From Eutrophocola sp964503965 (GTDB lineage: Bacteria > Pseudomonadota > Gammaproteobacteria > Pseudomonadales > Pseudohongiellaceae), in contig CAZDCK010000007.1 of assembly GCA_964503965.1 (NCBI GenBank), forward strand, positions 1 to 64,000: DNA of 64,000 nt. Direction: 5' to 3'. Below the pieces are notes generated by a model, which saw only the letters and a program-made list of their open reading frames with translations, searched no databases and had not been told where the DNA came from. Every line of letters starts with the position of its first letter. The first letter of the stretch is position 1. The position numbers and the translations under genes are program-made. Positions 1-8,024 of this stretch are shown one piece after another.

Positions 1-89
1 TCATCATTGCGCCGTCATTGGTCAAGAAAACAGGAGTAAGCTCGTGGGGCTTCGATGGACTAATACCAAATGAATGGATTCTAATCTAG
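1..89 (+). CDS. C-terminal end of a probable GT11 alpha-1,2-fucosyltransferase (partial)
   Basis: Only the last 28 codons lie in the window, read in the frame that starts at base 3 and ends with TAG at 87-89. The peptide contains IIAP near its start and ends in LIPNEWILI. GT11 fucosyltransferases typically end with an I-V/I-A-P segment, a spacer, and a final 'lIPxxWixI', so the match is good but rests on very little sequence. The gene is AT-rich like the three genes after it and would be the first visible member of the surface-glycan cluster. It could instead be another glycosyltransferase with a similar tail. Confidence 0.5.
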   Translation, partial: IIAPSLVKKTGVSSWGFDGLIPNEWILI

Positions 90-153
90 CAATCAACATA
101 CTTTGCATTTTTTGTAAATCACCATATCAATTCATTAAGCATTACAACTGGAT

Positions 154-948
154 TTGTCTAATATACCTTTAATAAGCGTAGTAATGTCTTCATTTAATGA
201 TGAAGATACTATTACCGCAGCAATAAATAGTATTCTTTCACAAACTGAAAATAGATTTGAATTTCTTATTATTGATGATAATAGTAATGATAACTCTTAC
301 GAAATCTTATTGAACTTTGCGCGAAGTGATCAAAGAATCGTTTTATTGCCACGCTTTAGTTCTAATGTAGGTCTCGCAAAATGTTTGAATTTTGCTATTT
401 CAAAATGTAATACACAGTTCATTGCTAGAATGGATGCTGATGATATAAGTCATCCAAAGCGCCTCCATGAAGAATTTAACTTTTTAAAATCACATCCCGA
501 AATTGATGTGGTTGGGTCAAATGCAATATTGATTGACAAGCAGGGTAGTTCAATTGGTGTAACAAATCTTCCTACTACTCACTCAGATATTGAAAAGTCA
601 ATATTTAGGCAATGTCCTTTTGTCCACCCCTCTGTAATGTTCAGATTGTCATTCATAGAAAATGCTGGATTTTATGACCCTTCTCTGAAAAAAAAACAAG
701 ATTATGATTTGTGGTTTAGAACATATAAATTTTCCAAATTTGCGAATATAGCTAAGCCATTGTTAGATTATAGAGTGAAGAAATATAAACCATTAAAAAC
801 AGATTTATATGGCTTCTATATTCGAGCCCTGAATTCATACCGACAAAAAATGATCGTAAAAGGTATATTTTGGGCTGTAGTTATATTGTCATTAAACTTG
901 CTAAAGAGGTTCGGTTACAAAGCCAGGAGTATTTCTAAAGATGGCTAG
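154..948 (+). CDS. Family 2 glycosyltransferase (GT-A fold)
   Basis: A 264-residue protein with the N-terminal signature of GT2 enzymes: a hydrophobic strand (PLISVVMSSFND), the LIIDDNSNDNS nucleotide-binding segment and an MDADD (DxD) metal-binding motif about 90 residues in. It should transfer a sugar from a nucleotide donor during assembly of a surface polysaccharide repeat on the cytoplasmic face of the inner membrane; donor and acceptor cannot be read from sequence. The only start that keeps the first beta strand is TTG at 154. The next ATG (184) would cut that strand off, and a stop at 136-138 limits upstream extension. Base composition is about 30% GC, unlike the rest of the window, which points to acquisition by transfer. 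Confidence 0.85.
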   Translation: MSNIPLISVVMSSFNDEDTITAAINSILSQTENRFEFLIIDDNSNDNSYEILLNFARSDQRIVLLPRFSSNVGLAKCLNFAISKCNTQFIARMDADDISHPKRLHEEFNFLKSHPEIDVVGSNAILIDKQGSSIGVTNLPTTHSDIEKSIFRQCPFVHPSVMFRLSFIENAGFYDPSLKKKQDYDLWFRTYKFSKFANIAKPLLDYRVKKYKPLKTDLYGFYIRALNSYRQKMIVKGIFWAVVILSLNLLKRFGYKARSISKDG

Positions 949-1729
949 TTTTACCAGGAGCCCTTATTGGCACAAATTTAATGGTCTTAGCAGATATTTT
1001 GTTGCTCATATCCTCTCAAGCTTTATTCCGTACATTATTTTAAATGAATATCCGAGATCTGGAGGAAGCTGGATTTGTACCATGTTAAGTGAGTGTTTAA
1101 TGATTCCGTTTCCAAGAAATCGATTACCAATGTTAAATCGCTGTATTTTACACGGGCATAAATTACATAGTTGGAATTTGGATAATGTTATTATTATTTG
1201 GAGAGATGGCAGGGATATATTGATATCACAGTATTACCATTACTTGTTCGAAAATGACCGAGGTAATTCACTGCTGGTAAAAAATACAAGAAGTGATCTT
1301 AATTTTAAAGATTATAATGATATCCAAAGTAATCTTGAACAATTTATAGACTATATGTACAAGCAACCACGTCATCCTAAATTTACCTGGCGTGACTTTG
1401 TTTTTAAATGGGCCGAATTTGATAAAGGAGTGCATGTAAAATATGAAGATATGTTGCAGGATCCCATATATGAACTGGATAAACTTCTTTATACATTGAC
1501 CGGAAAAATGTATGACAAAACTATGATTGCCGAAGTGATTAAAAACCATAGTTTTGAAAATATCACTGGTCGAAAAAAAGGGGATGAAGTTGTTAATTCA
1601 TTTGCAAGGAAAGGAGTGTCCGGAGATTGGAAAAAGTATTTTGATAATAAAGCACGCATAAAGTTTAATGAATATGCAGGCGATGCATTGATAAAACTAG
1701 GATATGAAAAAAATGACTCCTGGACATGA
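941..1729 (+). CDS. Sulfotransferase family protein (PAPS-dependent)
   Basis: A 262-residue protein with both PAPS-binding signatures of cytosolic-type sulfotransferases: a 5'-phosphosulfate loop YPRSGGSW at residues 37-44 and a 3'-phosphate motif IWRDGRD with a following Ser around residues 87-96. It should move sulfate from PAPS to a hydroxyl group. Because it sits among glycosyltransferases, a sugar in the surface glycan is the likely acceptor (inference). ATG at 941 overlaps the end of the preceding gene by 8 bases, with AGGAG upstream, so the two are probably co-translated. Like its neighbours it is strongly AT-rich. A sulfated exopolysaccharide or O-antigen fits a marine bacterium. Confidence 0.8.
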   Translation: MASFTRSPYWHKFNGLSRYFVAHILSSFIPYIILNEYPRSGGSWICTMLSECLMIPFPRNRLPMLNRCILHGHKLHSWNLDNVIIIWRDGRDILISQYYHYLFENDRGNSLLVKNTRSDLNFKDYNDIQSNLEQFIDYMYKQPRHPKFTWRDFVFKWAEFDKGVHVKYEDMLQDPIYELDKLLYTLTGKMYDKTMIAEVIKNHSFENITGRKKGDEVVNSFARKGVSGDWKKYFDNKARIKFNEYAGDALIKLGYEKNDSWT

Positions 1730-1757
1730 ATACAATTGTATACAAATTTATTAAGTT

Positions 1758-2484
1758 ATGAGCCCGCACGATAAAACAAGCGTAGTAAAACACCATTTCG
1801 ATACGCCGAAATACTTAACTGCAGCCTCCATTAATATTGAGGCACGATGTCTAGCTGCTGCTCATTTTTTGAGAGAATCTATCGCTGATAAAGATGTGTT
1901 AGATATAGGTTGTGGTGACGGGAGTTTGTCAATACAGTTTCTAGATAAATGTAAGAGCCTAACGCTATTAGATGCGTCTTCTAATATGTTGAGAATTGCG
2001 AAGGAAAATATTCCAGACTCATCGGGGAAAAAGTTAAAATGGTCAACTTATCTATTGATGAATATTCTGGTAATTCATGCTTGATATTATTTTATGCGTT
2101 GGGGTGCTGGCTCACGTTAAAAATGTAGAACATGTAGTATATAGATGCTCAACATTGTTGAAAAAAGGCGGCAAAATTATTATTGAAATTACACCCTCGA
2201 AATCTATCTTTCAATATATATTATGGCCTTTTTATTTTATTCGAAATCTCATTGATAGAAACCCCAATGGGTATGTGATTAATAAAATCACTGATGGTGA
2301 CTTGATTTCTCAATGCGACAAGCACTCATTGAAACATCTTCATTGTAAACATCACTCATATCCTTTCACTGGGCTAAAAAAACTCCCTGTTGAAATGCAA
2401 AGAAAGTGGGCATTTCTTTTATGTAAAGATAATTTCCTATTCAGGATTAGGTTGGAACATCTTTTTTTATTCGAAAAAAAGTAG
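1758..2484 (+). pseudogene. Class I SAM-dependent methyltransferase, broken by two frameshifts
   Basis: The first part (1758-2084) carries a SAM-binding motif I, VLDIGCGDGSLS, followed by a motif II region ending LLDAS. The C-terminal half, read from 2077, continues with DIILCVGVLAHVKN and LLKKGGKIIIE, which are motifs IV to VI of the same fold. The short linking segment NLSIDEYSGNS lies in the third frame at about 2045-2075. The reading frame therefore shifts twice in the same direction within about 40 bases, as two single-base losses would cause; runs of G, A and AAAA near 2024-2039 are likely sites. Restored length would be about 240 residues. It is either a decayed gene or a sequencing or assembly error. 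The intact form would methylate a sugar or lipid intermediate of the glycan pathway (inference). Confidence 0.7.
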
Positions 2485-2573
2485 GGTAAAACGCTTTCTG
2501 CTATAACGATAAATCGTTATAAATTACTACTGAAATTCATTTGTTACATTGATTGTTAGGTGAACCGATTTAT

Positions 2574-3566
2574 ATGAACTGGCTTATTACAGGCGGCTGT
2601 GGGTTTCTTGGTACTTCCTTAATAACTAGTCTTCTTTCGGAAAATAATAAACATAAAATTAGGGTTCTTGATAATCTTAAAACAGGTACTCTTGTTGATC
2701 TAGCAAACGTGTGTGATTTTAAAAAAATCAATGCAAGTAATGCATCATTCATACATGATTATGTCGAATTTGTAGAAGGAGATATTCTTGATGAAACTCT
2801 GGCAATTTTAGTTGCCAAAGACTCTGATGTTATAGTTCATTTTGCAGCCAATACTGGCGTAGGGCCCTCAGTAGATGATCCAAGAAAGGACATGCTTGTA
2901 AATATAGTCGGTACTTTCAATTACCTGGAGGCTGCCAGGCTAAATCATATAAAGCGCTTTGTGTTTGCCTCCAGTGGTGCACCGGCAGGTGAAATTGAGC
3001 CACCAATTCATGAAGAGATTGCGCCCCATCCTGTCTCACCCTACGGTGCCAGCAAGCTGGCCGGGGAAGGTTATAACTCAGCATATAACAGGACTTTTGG
3101 AATTGAGACTGTTGTATTGCGTTTTGGCAATGTTTACGGACCAGGTTCTTTGCATAAGAACAGCGTTGTTGCCAAATTTATTCGGCAGGCACTGCTGGGA
3201 GAAATGTTGGAGATCTACGGCGATGGTGGTCAAACCAGAGACTTTATTTATATCGACGACCTGATAGATGCCGTATTGAGTGCCGCAATAAAACCCGACA
3301 TTGGTGGCCAGCTTTTCCAGATTGCCAGTAGCAGGGAGACCACTGTCAGCGAAATTGCGGATACTATCGTTAAGGTACTGCTGGCCAAAGGTGTTGGTGA
3401 TGTCTCCATTGTAAATGGTGATACACGCAAGGGGGACGTACTGAGAAATTTCTCTGATACCAGTAAAGCTCGCAAAATGCTGGGCTGGAAAGCGCAAACC
3501 GGTCTTCATGAAGGCCTGGAGGCAACCGTGGATTATTTTATGAATTTAAAGAAAGAAGAGCTATGA
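2574..3566 (+). CDS. NAD-dependent nucleotide-sugar epimerase/dehydratase (extended SDR)
   Basis: A 330-residue extended short-chain dehydrogenase. It has the N-terminal NAD-binding GxxGxxG (TGGCGFLG), a substrate-side Ser cluster (ASSGAP) and the catalytic YxxxK (YGASKLAGE). This is the UDP-glucose/GlcNAc 4-epimerase class; the exact substrate is not determined. ATG at 2574 is preferred: AGGTGA lies about 10 bases upstream and the Rossmann motif follows directly. A TTG at 2553 would add seven residues. The last four bases overlap the next gene. Composition changes sharply inside this gene, from about 25% GC near 2641-2700 to about 57% near 3001-3060, which suggests a recombination junction between the AT-rich upstream module and the rest of the cluster. 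Confidence 0.85.
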   Translation: MNWLITGGCGFLGTSLITSLLSENNKHKIRVLDNLKTGTLVDLANVCDFKKINASNASFIHDYVEFVEGDILDETLAILVAKDSDVIVHFAANTGVGPSVDDPRKDMLVNIVGTFNYLEAARLNHIKRFVFASSGAPAGEIEPPIHEEIAPHPVSPYGASKLAGEGYNSAYNRTFGIETVVLRFGNVYGPGSLHKNSVVAKFIRQALLGEMLEIYGDGGQTRDFIYIDDLIDAVLSAAIKPDIGGQLFQIASSRETTVSEIADTIVKVLLAKGVGDVSIVNGDTRKGDVLRNFSDTSKARKMLGWKAQTGLHEGLEATVDYFMNLKKEEL

Positions 3567-4657
3567 GTCATTATTTTCAAGACAAATCGGTGCTGATAAC
3601 AGGTGTTTGCGGCACTGTCGGGGCGGAGCTTGCCAGGCAATTGTTAAACTCACATGAGTTCAGGTTAAAGGAACTGGTGGGGTTGGACAATTCTGAAGGT
3701 GAGCTATTTCATCTCGACCAGATGTACCTGGATGAAGAGCGTGCACGTTTTTTTGTTGCTGACATAAGGGACAAGGATACCATTGAAGGGAAATTTGATG
3801 GCGTGGACATCGTTTTCCATTGTGCAGCCCTGAAGCATGTCATTCTATGTGAGCGTTCACCAGAACAGGCGGTTCTGAGTAATATCATGGGCGTGCAGAA
3901 TGTTATCAGTGCCTCAATCACGAATAACGTCAAGAAAGTGATCTTCACCAGTTCAGACAAGGCTGTGAATCCAACCAACGTCATGGGGACATCCAAATTG
4001 ATGGGTGAAAGGCTGATGACCGCCGCCAACAGTAACAAACGCCATGGCCCTGTGTTTGCGTCAACTCGTTTCGGTAATGTGCTTGGTTCCAGTGGCTCCG
4101 TGATTCCCATATTTCACAACCAGATTGCCAAAGGTGGTCCGGTAACCCTGACATCTGAATCCATGACCCGGTTTGTGATGAGTATTGAAGCTTCTGTCCA
4201 ACTGGTCATTGATTCAGCAATCCAAGCTCACGGAGGAGAAGTCCTTATTACCAAAATGCCTGTTGTGCGTATCGTTGACCTGGCGAAAGCCATGATTGAG
4301 GCACTGGCTCCTGTCTATGGGCATGATCCGCAGGATATCGACGTGGTAAATATTGGGACGAAACCCGGTGAAAAATTATACGAAGAATTGATGAGTGATG
4401 AGGAAACCCGCAGGGCGCTCGAGCTAGGTGACTATTTCAGCGTACTGCCGGCATTCAGAGGAATTTATGAGGATATTGACTACAGTTATGATGATATCGT
4501 CTCTGACGATGTCACCGACCCCTATATATCTTCTGAACAGGGATACCTGACCGTGCCTGAAATTATAACCATGCTCAATAAGTACAACTTGCTGACCCCT
4601 CCGTATGAAAAGACCAGTCAACGATACTGGCCTGGTGACAAAAAGGAGGTTCGCTGA
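3563..4657 (+). CDS. Soluble nucleotide-sugar 4,6-dehydratase-like SDR (Polysacc_synt_2 family)
   Basis: A 364-residue protein that begins with a Rossmann GxxGxxG (TGVCGTVGAE). It carries the family pattern SSDKAVNPTNVMGTSK, in which Asp-Lys supports dehydration and the usual SDR tyrosine is replaced by Met, as in CapD/FlaA1-type UDP-GlcNAc 4,6-dehydratases. The TRFGNVLGSSGSVIP and GxKPGEKLYEEL segments are also typical. It lacks the transmembrane half of CapD/WbpM proteins. It probably makes a 4-keto-6-deoxy sugar nucleotide for the glycan. It starts inside the end of the preceding gene and its stop overlaps the next start by one base, so the block is likely translated as one operon. It is distinct from the FnlA-type enzyme at 6987; the product is unknown. 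Confidence 0.8.
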   Translation: MSHYFQDKSVLITGVCGTVGAELARQLLNSHEFRLKELVGLDNSEGELFHLDQMYLDEERARFFVADIRDKDTIEGKFDGVDIVFHCAALKHVILCERSPEQAVLSNIMGVQNVISASITNNVKKVIFTSSDKAVNPTNVMGTSKLMGERLMTAANSNKRHGPVFASTRFGNVLGSSGSVIPIFHNQIAKGGPVTLTSESMTRFVMSIEASVQLVIDSAIQAHGGEVLITKMPVVRIVDLAKAMIEALAPVYGHDPQDIDVVNIGTKPGEKLYEELMSDEETRRALELGDYFSVLPAFRGIYEDIDYSYDDIVSDDVTDPYISSEQGYLTVPEIITMLNKYNLLTPPYEKTSQRYWPGDKKEVR

Positions 4658-5805
4658 TGAGAGTGATGATCCTCGGGGGAGATGGTTATCTTGGTTGGCC
4701 AACGGCGATGAATCTGTCGGCTCATGGACACGATGTTCTGGTGGTAGACAACTATCTGCGTCGGAACCTGATGAAAAGCCAGAACGTAATTCCTCTGTAT
4801 CCTGTTCCTGAACTGGATGAACGTACTGCATTATGGAATACCGACCATGACAACAGGATTACCTTTGCACTGGGCGATCTCAATGAATGGGATTTCATAG
4901 CAGGCCTGTTCCGGGATTTTGAGCCGGAGACTATCGTACATTATGCTGAGCAGCCATCGGCGCCATTTTCCATGCTCAACCGTGAGTCCGCCATGCTGAC
5001 CTTGCAGAATAATATCTCAGTTACGGCAAATCTCATTTTTGCCGTATGGGAATTTGCCCCCCAGGCGCACATCGTAAAGCTTGGCACTATGGGTGAATAT
5101 GGAACTCCGGATATCGATATCGAAGAAGGGTGGCTGGATGTCGAACACAATGGTCGCCACCAGAAATTCCTTTACCCGCGTCAAGCTGGCAGTCTTTACC
5201 ACACCACCAAAGTCATGGATACCGACCTGTTGTGGTACTACACACGCATGTGGGATCTCAGTGTGACGGATCTTATGCAGGGCCCCGTGTATGGCATATT
5301 CACCGATGAAGCCACCAGTGACGAAAGGCTGCTGACCTTCCTGAGTTACGATGAGATATTCGGTACAGTATTGAACCGCTTCATTGTTCAGGCCGTTGCA
5401 GGTATTCCACTGACTGTCTATGGGAAAGGTGGGCAGACCCGCGGTTACCTGAATATAAAAGATACCCTCAACTGCATAAGACTCTCTGTGGAGAATCCTG
5501 CAGATGCAGGAGAGCTGCGTATTTTTAACCAGTTTACGGAAACATTTAGTGTCAATGATCTGGCGGCCAAGGTGAGCGGGGCAGCTGGGTCGCTGGGGCT
5601 AGATGTCACCGTGAACAACCTGCCTAACCCAAGAAAAGAAATGGAGGAACATTATTACAATCCGAAGAATACTGGTTTACTGGAACTTGGATTGGAGCCG
5701 CATTTCCTGACAGAAGATGTACTCGTCGAGATGCTGGAAAAAGTGATTCAGCATAAGGCTGAAATCAACAAGGACGTGATTCACCCTGCCACCAGCTGGA
5801 CCTGA
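4657..5805 (+). CDS. sqdB: UDP-sulfoquinovose synthase
   Basis: A 382-residue protein closely resembling plant SQD1 and bacterial SqdB along its whole length. It has the NAD motif GGDGYLG (7-13), the segment LGTMGEYGTP with Thr134, and the catalytic Tyr171 and Lys175 in YHTTKVMD. The spacing Thr134/Tyr171/Lys175 matches SQD1 Thr145/Tyr182/Lys186 with a constant offset. QGPVYGI, VYGKGGQTRGYL and FNQFTE are further family landmarks. The enzyme makes UDP-sulfoquinovose from UDP-glucose and sulfite. A usually basic position in the EQxSAP segment is Pro here (residue 100). No sulfolipid transferase (SqdX/SqdD) is nearby, and the gene sits inside a glycan cluster. The sugar is therefore probably for a surface polysaccharide rather than sulfolipid (inference). 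Confidence 0.92.
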   Translation: MRVMILGGDGYLGWPTAMNLSAHGHDVLVVDNYLRRNLMKSQNVIPLYPVPELDERTALWNTDHDNRITFALGDLNEWDFIAGLFRDFEPETIVHYAEQPSAPFSMLNRESAMLTLQNNISVTANLIFAVWEFAPQAHIVKLGTMGEYGTPDIDIEEGWLDVEHNGRHQKFLYPRQAGSLYHTTKVMDTDLLWYYTRMWDLSVTDLMQGPVYGIFTDEATSDERLLTFLSYDEIFGTVLNRFIVQAVAGIPLTVYGKGGQTRGYLNIKDTLNCIRLSVENPADAGELRIFNQFTETFSVNDLAAKVSGAAGSLGLDVTVNNLPNPRKEMEEHYYNPKNTGLLELGLEPHFLTEDVLVEMLEKVIQHKAEINKDVIHPATSWT

Positions 5806-5807
5806 AT

Positions 5808-6983
5808 GTGCAAGAGGCCTTGCTCAGAGTCGCGAATATCATCGAAGAAGGGCGTTGGGGCGGTCCGCAGAAACGTATCAGTCTGATTGCCCACGCACTC
5901 AGGTCCCATGATGTGGAAACAACCGTCCTGCTGCCCAACAGGGATTCAGGCTATTTCAGGGAATGTCTTCAATCAATGGACATTCCCCACTTGTCTCTGC
6001 CCATACAACGGCTTGGAAAAGATCCTTTCACTTTTCTGCTTTATCTGGTGACTTTTCCCTTCGATATCCTTGTCCTTTACCGGACATTGATGAAAGGAAA
6101 ATTTGCACTTGCCCATGTGAGCGGAGGGGCCTGGCAGATAAAGGGAGTGCTTGCATCAAGAATGGCGGGTATCCCTGTTGTCTGGCATCTCAATGATACC
6201 AGTATGCCCGGAATGCTGGTTGCCATTTTCAGGAAACTGGGAAGGCTGTCGAATGCTTTTTTTACCGCTTCCAGGCGAACCCGGGATTATTACCTGAAGT
6301 TTCCGGAGTTTGCAGATCATCCAGCGTTTCTGGTTCCTGCCCCGGTTGATACGCAGGAAAACAATCCTGACAGGGCAGGCAGGGATGAAAGCTTGGATGT
6401 TTATGCGCAACCCCGAATTGTCACCCTCTGTAACATAAATCCTGTCAAAGGCCTTGAAACATTGATTCGTGCGGCTTCGCTGCTCAAAAAGGACATGGAA
6501 TCGCTGACTATTCTTGTCGTAGGCAAAGTGCCTGACAGCCAGAAGCAGTATTTCCAGTCTCTCAGGGAGCTGGTGCAAACACTACAGGTGGAAGATGTCG
6601 TCCACTTTACCGGTAGCCGCGAGGATATCCCTGCAGTACTCAATACCGTCGAGCTTTATGTCTGTTCTTCCGTAGCAGAATCAAGCCCGCTTGCCGTTTG
6701 GGAGGCCATGGCGATGAAGCTACCGGTAGTGAGTACCGATGTCGGAGATGTTCCACACTATCTGCATCAGGATGAAAGTGGAATAATAGTCCCCGTGGGG
6801 GACCATGCAAAAATGGCGGCAGCCATCAAAAAGGTGCTGGGGGATAAGCAATTTGCCAACAAACTCGGAGCCTCAGCCAGGGAAGTGACTGTCAAAGAGC
6901 TGGATACCTCTGTCATTGCGTCACTGACTGCACAGGGTTATCGTGATGTTTATGATCAATTTATGAATACCGGGAAAAAATAA
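5808..6983 (+). CDS. Family 4 glycosyltransferase (GT-B fold)
   Basis: A 391-residue GT-B enzyme. The N-terminal acceptor half has a glycine-rich segment (RWGGPQKRI). The C-terminal half has the GT4 donor site, with NPVKGLETLIRA, a VGK strand, FTGSREDIP and SSVAESSPLAVWEAMAMKLPVVSTDVGDVP, which includes the E-x7-E type motif. It starts at GTG 5808, two bases after the sqdB stop, so it is tightly coupled to sqdB. Its position makes it the first candidate for a sulfoquinovosyl transferase, although it does not look like the SqdX sulfolipid synthases I know. Any nucleotide sugar made in this cluster could be its donor. Confidence 0.85.
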   Translation: MQEALLRVANIIEEGRWGGPQKRISLIAHALRSHDVETTVLLPNRDSGYFRECLQSMDIPHLSLPIQRLGKDPFTFLLYLVTFPFDILVLYRTLMKGKFALAHVSGGAWQIKGVLASRMAGIPVVWHLNDTSMPGMLVAIFRKLGRLSNAFFTASRRTRDYYLKFPEFADHPAFLVPAPVDTQENNPDRAGRDESLDVYAQPRIVTLCNINPVKGLETLIRAASLLKKDMESLTILVVGKVPDSQKQYFQSLRELVQTLQVEDVVHFTGSREDIPAVLNTVELYVCSSVAESSPLAVWEAMAMKLPVVSTDVGDVPHYLHQDESGIIVPVGDHAKMAAAIKKVLGDKQFANKLGASAREVTVKELDTSVIASLTAQGYRDVYDQFMNTGKK

Positions 6984-6986
6984 AAC

Positions 6987-8021
6987 ATGTTTGAAAAGAA
7001 AAAAATCCTGATCACCGGTGGCACCGGATCTTTTGGCAATGCTGTGCTCAAGAGGATGCTCGACAGTGATATCGGAGAAATCAGGATATACAGCCGCGAT
7101 GAGAAAAAACAGGATGATCTCAGGAAACAGCTGAATTCGGACAAGGTCAAATTCTATATCGGTGATGTCAGGGACTTGCGCAGCCTTGAAGATGTGACAT
7201 CCGGGATTGATTATATTTTCCATGCCGCTGCATTGAAGCAGGTGCCTTCCTGTGAGTTCTATCCAACAGAAGCGGTAAAGACCAATATACTTGGTACGGA
7301 AAACCTTATCGATGCAGCAATCAGGAACAAAGTGGGCAAGGTTGTCTGTCTGAGTACGGACAAGGCTGTATATCCCATCAATGCTATGGGGCTGTCAAAA
7401 GCCATGATGGAAAAAATCCTGATTGCCAAAACGCGGAATCTTGATGCCAGTGATACTGTTGGATGCTGTACACGTTACGGTAATGTCATGGCTTCTAGAA
7501 ATTCCGTAATCCCTTTATTCGTCCAGCAGCTACAATCGAATATCCCCCTGACTATGACGGATCCGGCAATGACCCGGTTCATGATGTCACTGGAAGAATC
7601 GGTTGATCTTGTTCTGTTTGCACTAGAGCATGGTCAGAATGGAGAAATTATCGTACAGAAAGCACCTGCGGTGACTATCGGTACGCTCGTTGAAGCCTTG
7701 AAAACCATTTTCGAAAAACCGGATCATCCTGTAAGAATTATCGGGACAAGACATGGTGAGAAGCAGTATGAAACGCTGCTGAGCAGGGAGGAAATGTCAT
7801 CTGTGATTGAAATGAATGATTTTTTCCGGGTAGTGCCAGATACCCGTGACCTCAATTATTCAAAATTCTTTGAGGAAGGAGAGACATCCATTACTGAACA
7901 CCACGATTATACGTCCCATAATACCTACAGGCTTGACCTAAATGAGACTATGGATATGTTGATGAAGCTAGACTACATCAGGCTTTCCCTTGAAGGCAAA
8001 ATCGTCAATTCGACGCCCTGA
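6987..8021 (+). CDS. fnlA: UDP-GlcNAc 4,6-dehydratase / 5-epimerase (first step to UDP-L-FucNAc)
   Basis: A 344-residue SDR that starts ILITGGTGSFGNAVLKR and continues IRIYSRDEKKQDDLR, a signature of FnlA/WbjB/CapE. The active-site region is LSTDKAVYPINAMGLSKAMMEK, with the Asp-Lys pair and Met in place of Tyr. TRYGNVMASRNSVIP and GTRHGEKQYETL are also family landmarks. In the known pathway this enzyme dehydrates UDP-GlcNAc and inverts C5 (and C3), giving the keto intermediate reduced by FnlB. The start is ATG 6987, three bases after the previous stop. It heads a contiguous fnlA-fnlB-fnlC set, the same order as in E. coli O26 and P. aeruginosa O11. Confidence 0.92.
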   Translation: MFEKKKILITGGTGSFGNAVLKRMLDSDIGEIRIYSRDEKKQDDLRKQLNSDKVKFYIGDVRDLRSLEDVTSGIDYIFHAAALKQVPSCEFYPTEAVKTNILGTENLIDAAIRNKVGKVVCLSTDKAVYPINAMGLSKAMMEKILIAKTRNLDASDTVGCCTRYGNVMASRNSVIPLFVQQLQSNIPLTMTDPAMTRFMMSLEESVDLVLFALEHGQNGEIIVQKAPAVTIGTLVEALKTIFEKPDHPVRIIGTRHGEKQYETLLSREEMSSVIEMNDFFRVVPDTRDLNYSKFFEEGETSITEHHDYTSHNTYRLDLNETMDMLMKLDYIRLSLEGKIVNSTP

Positions 8022-8024
8022 ATC

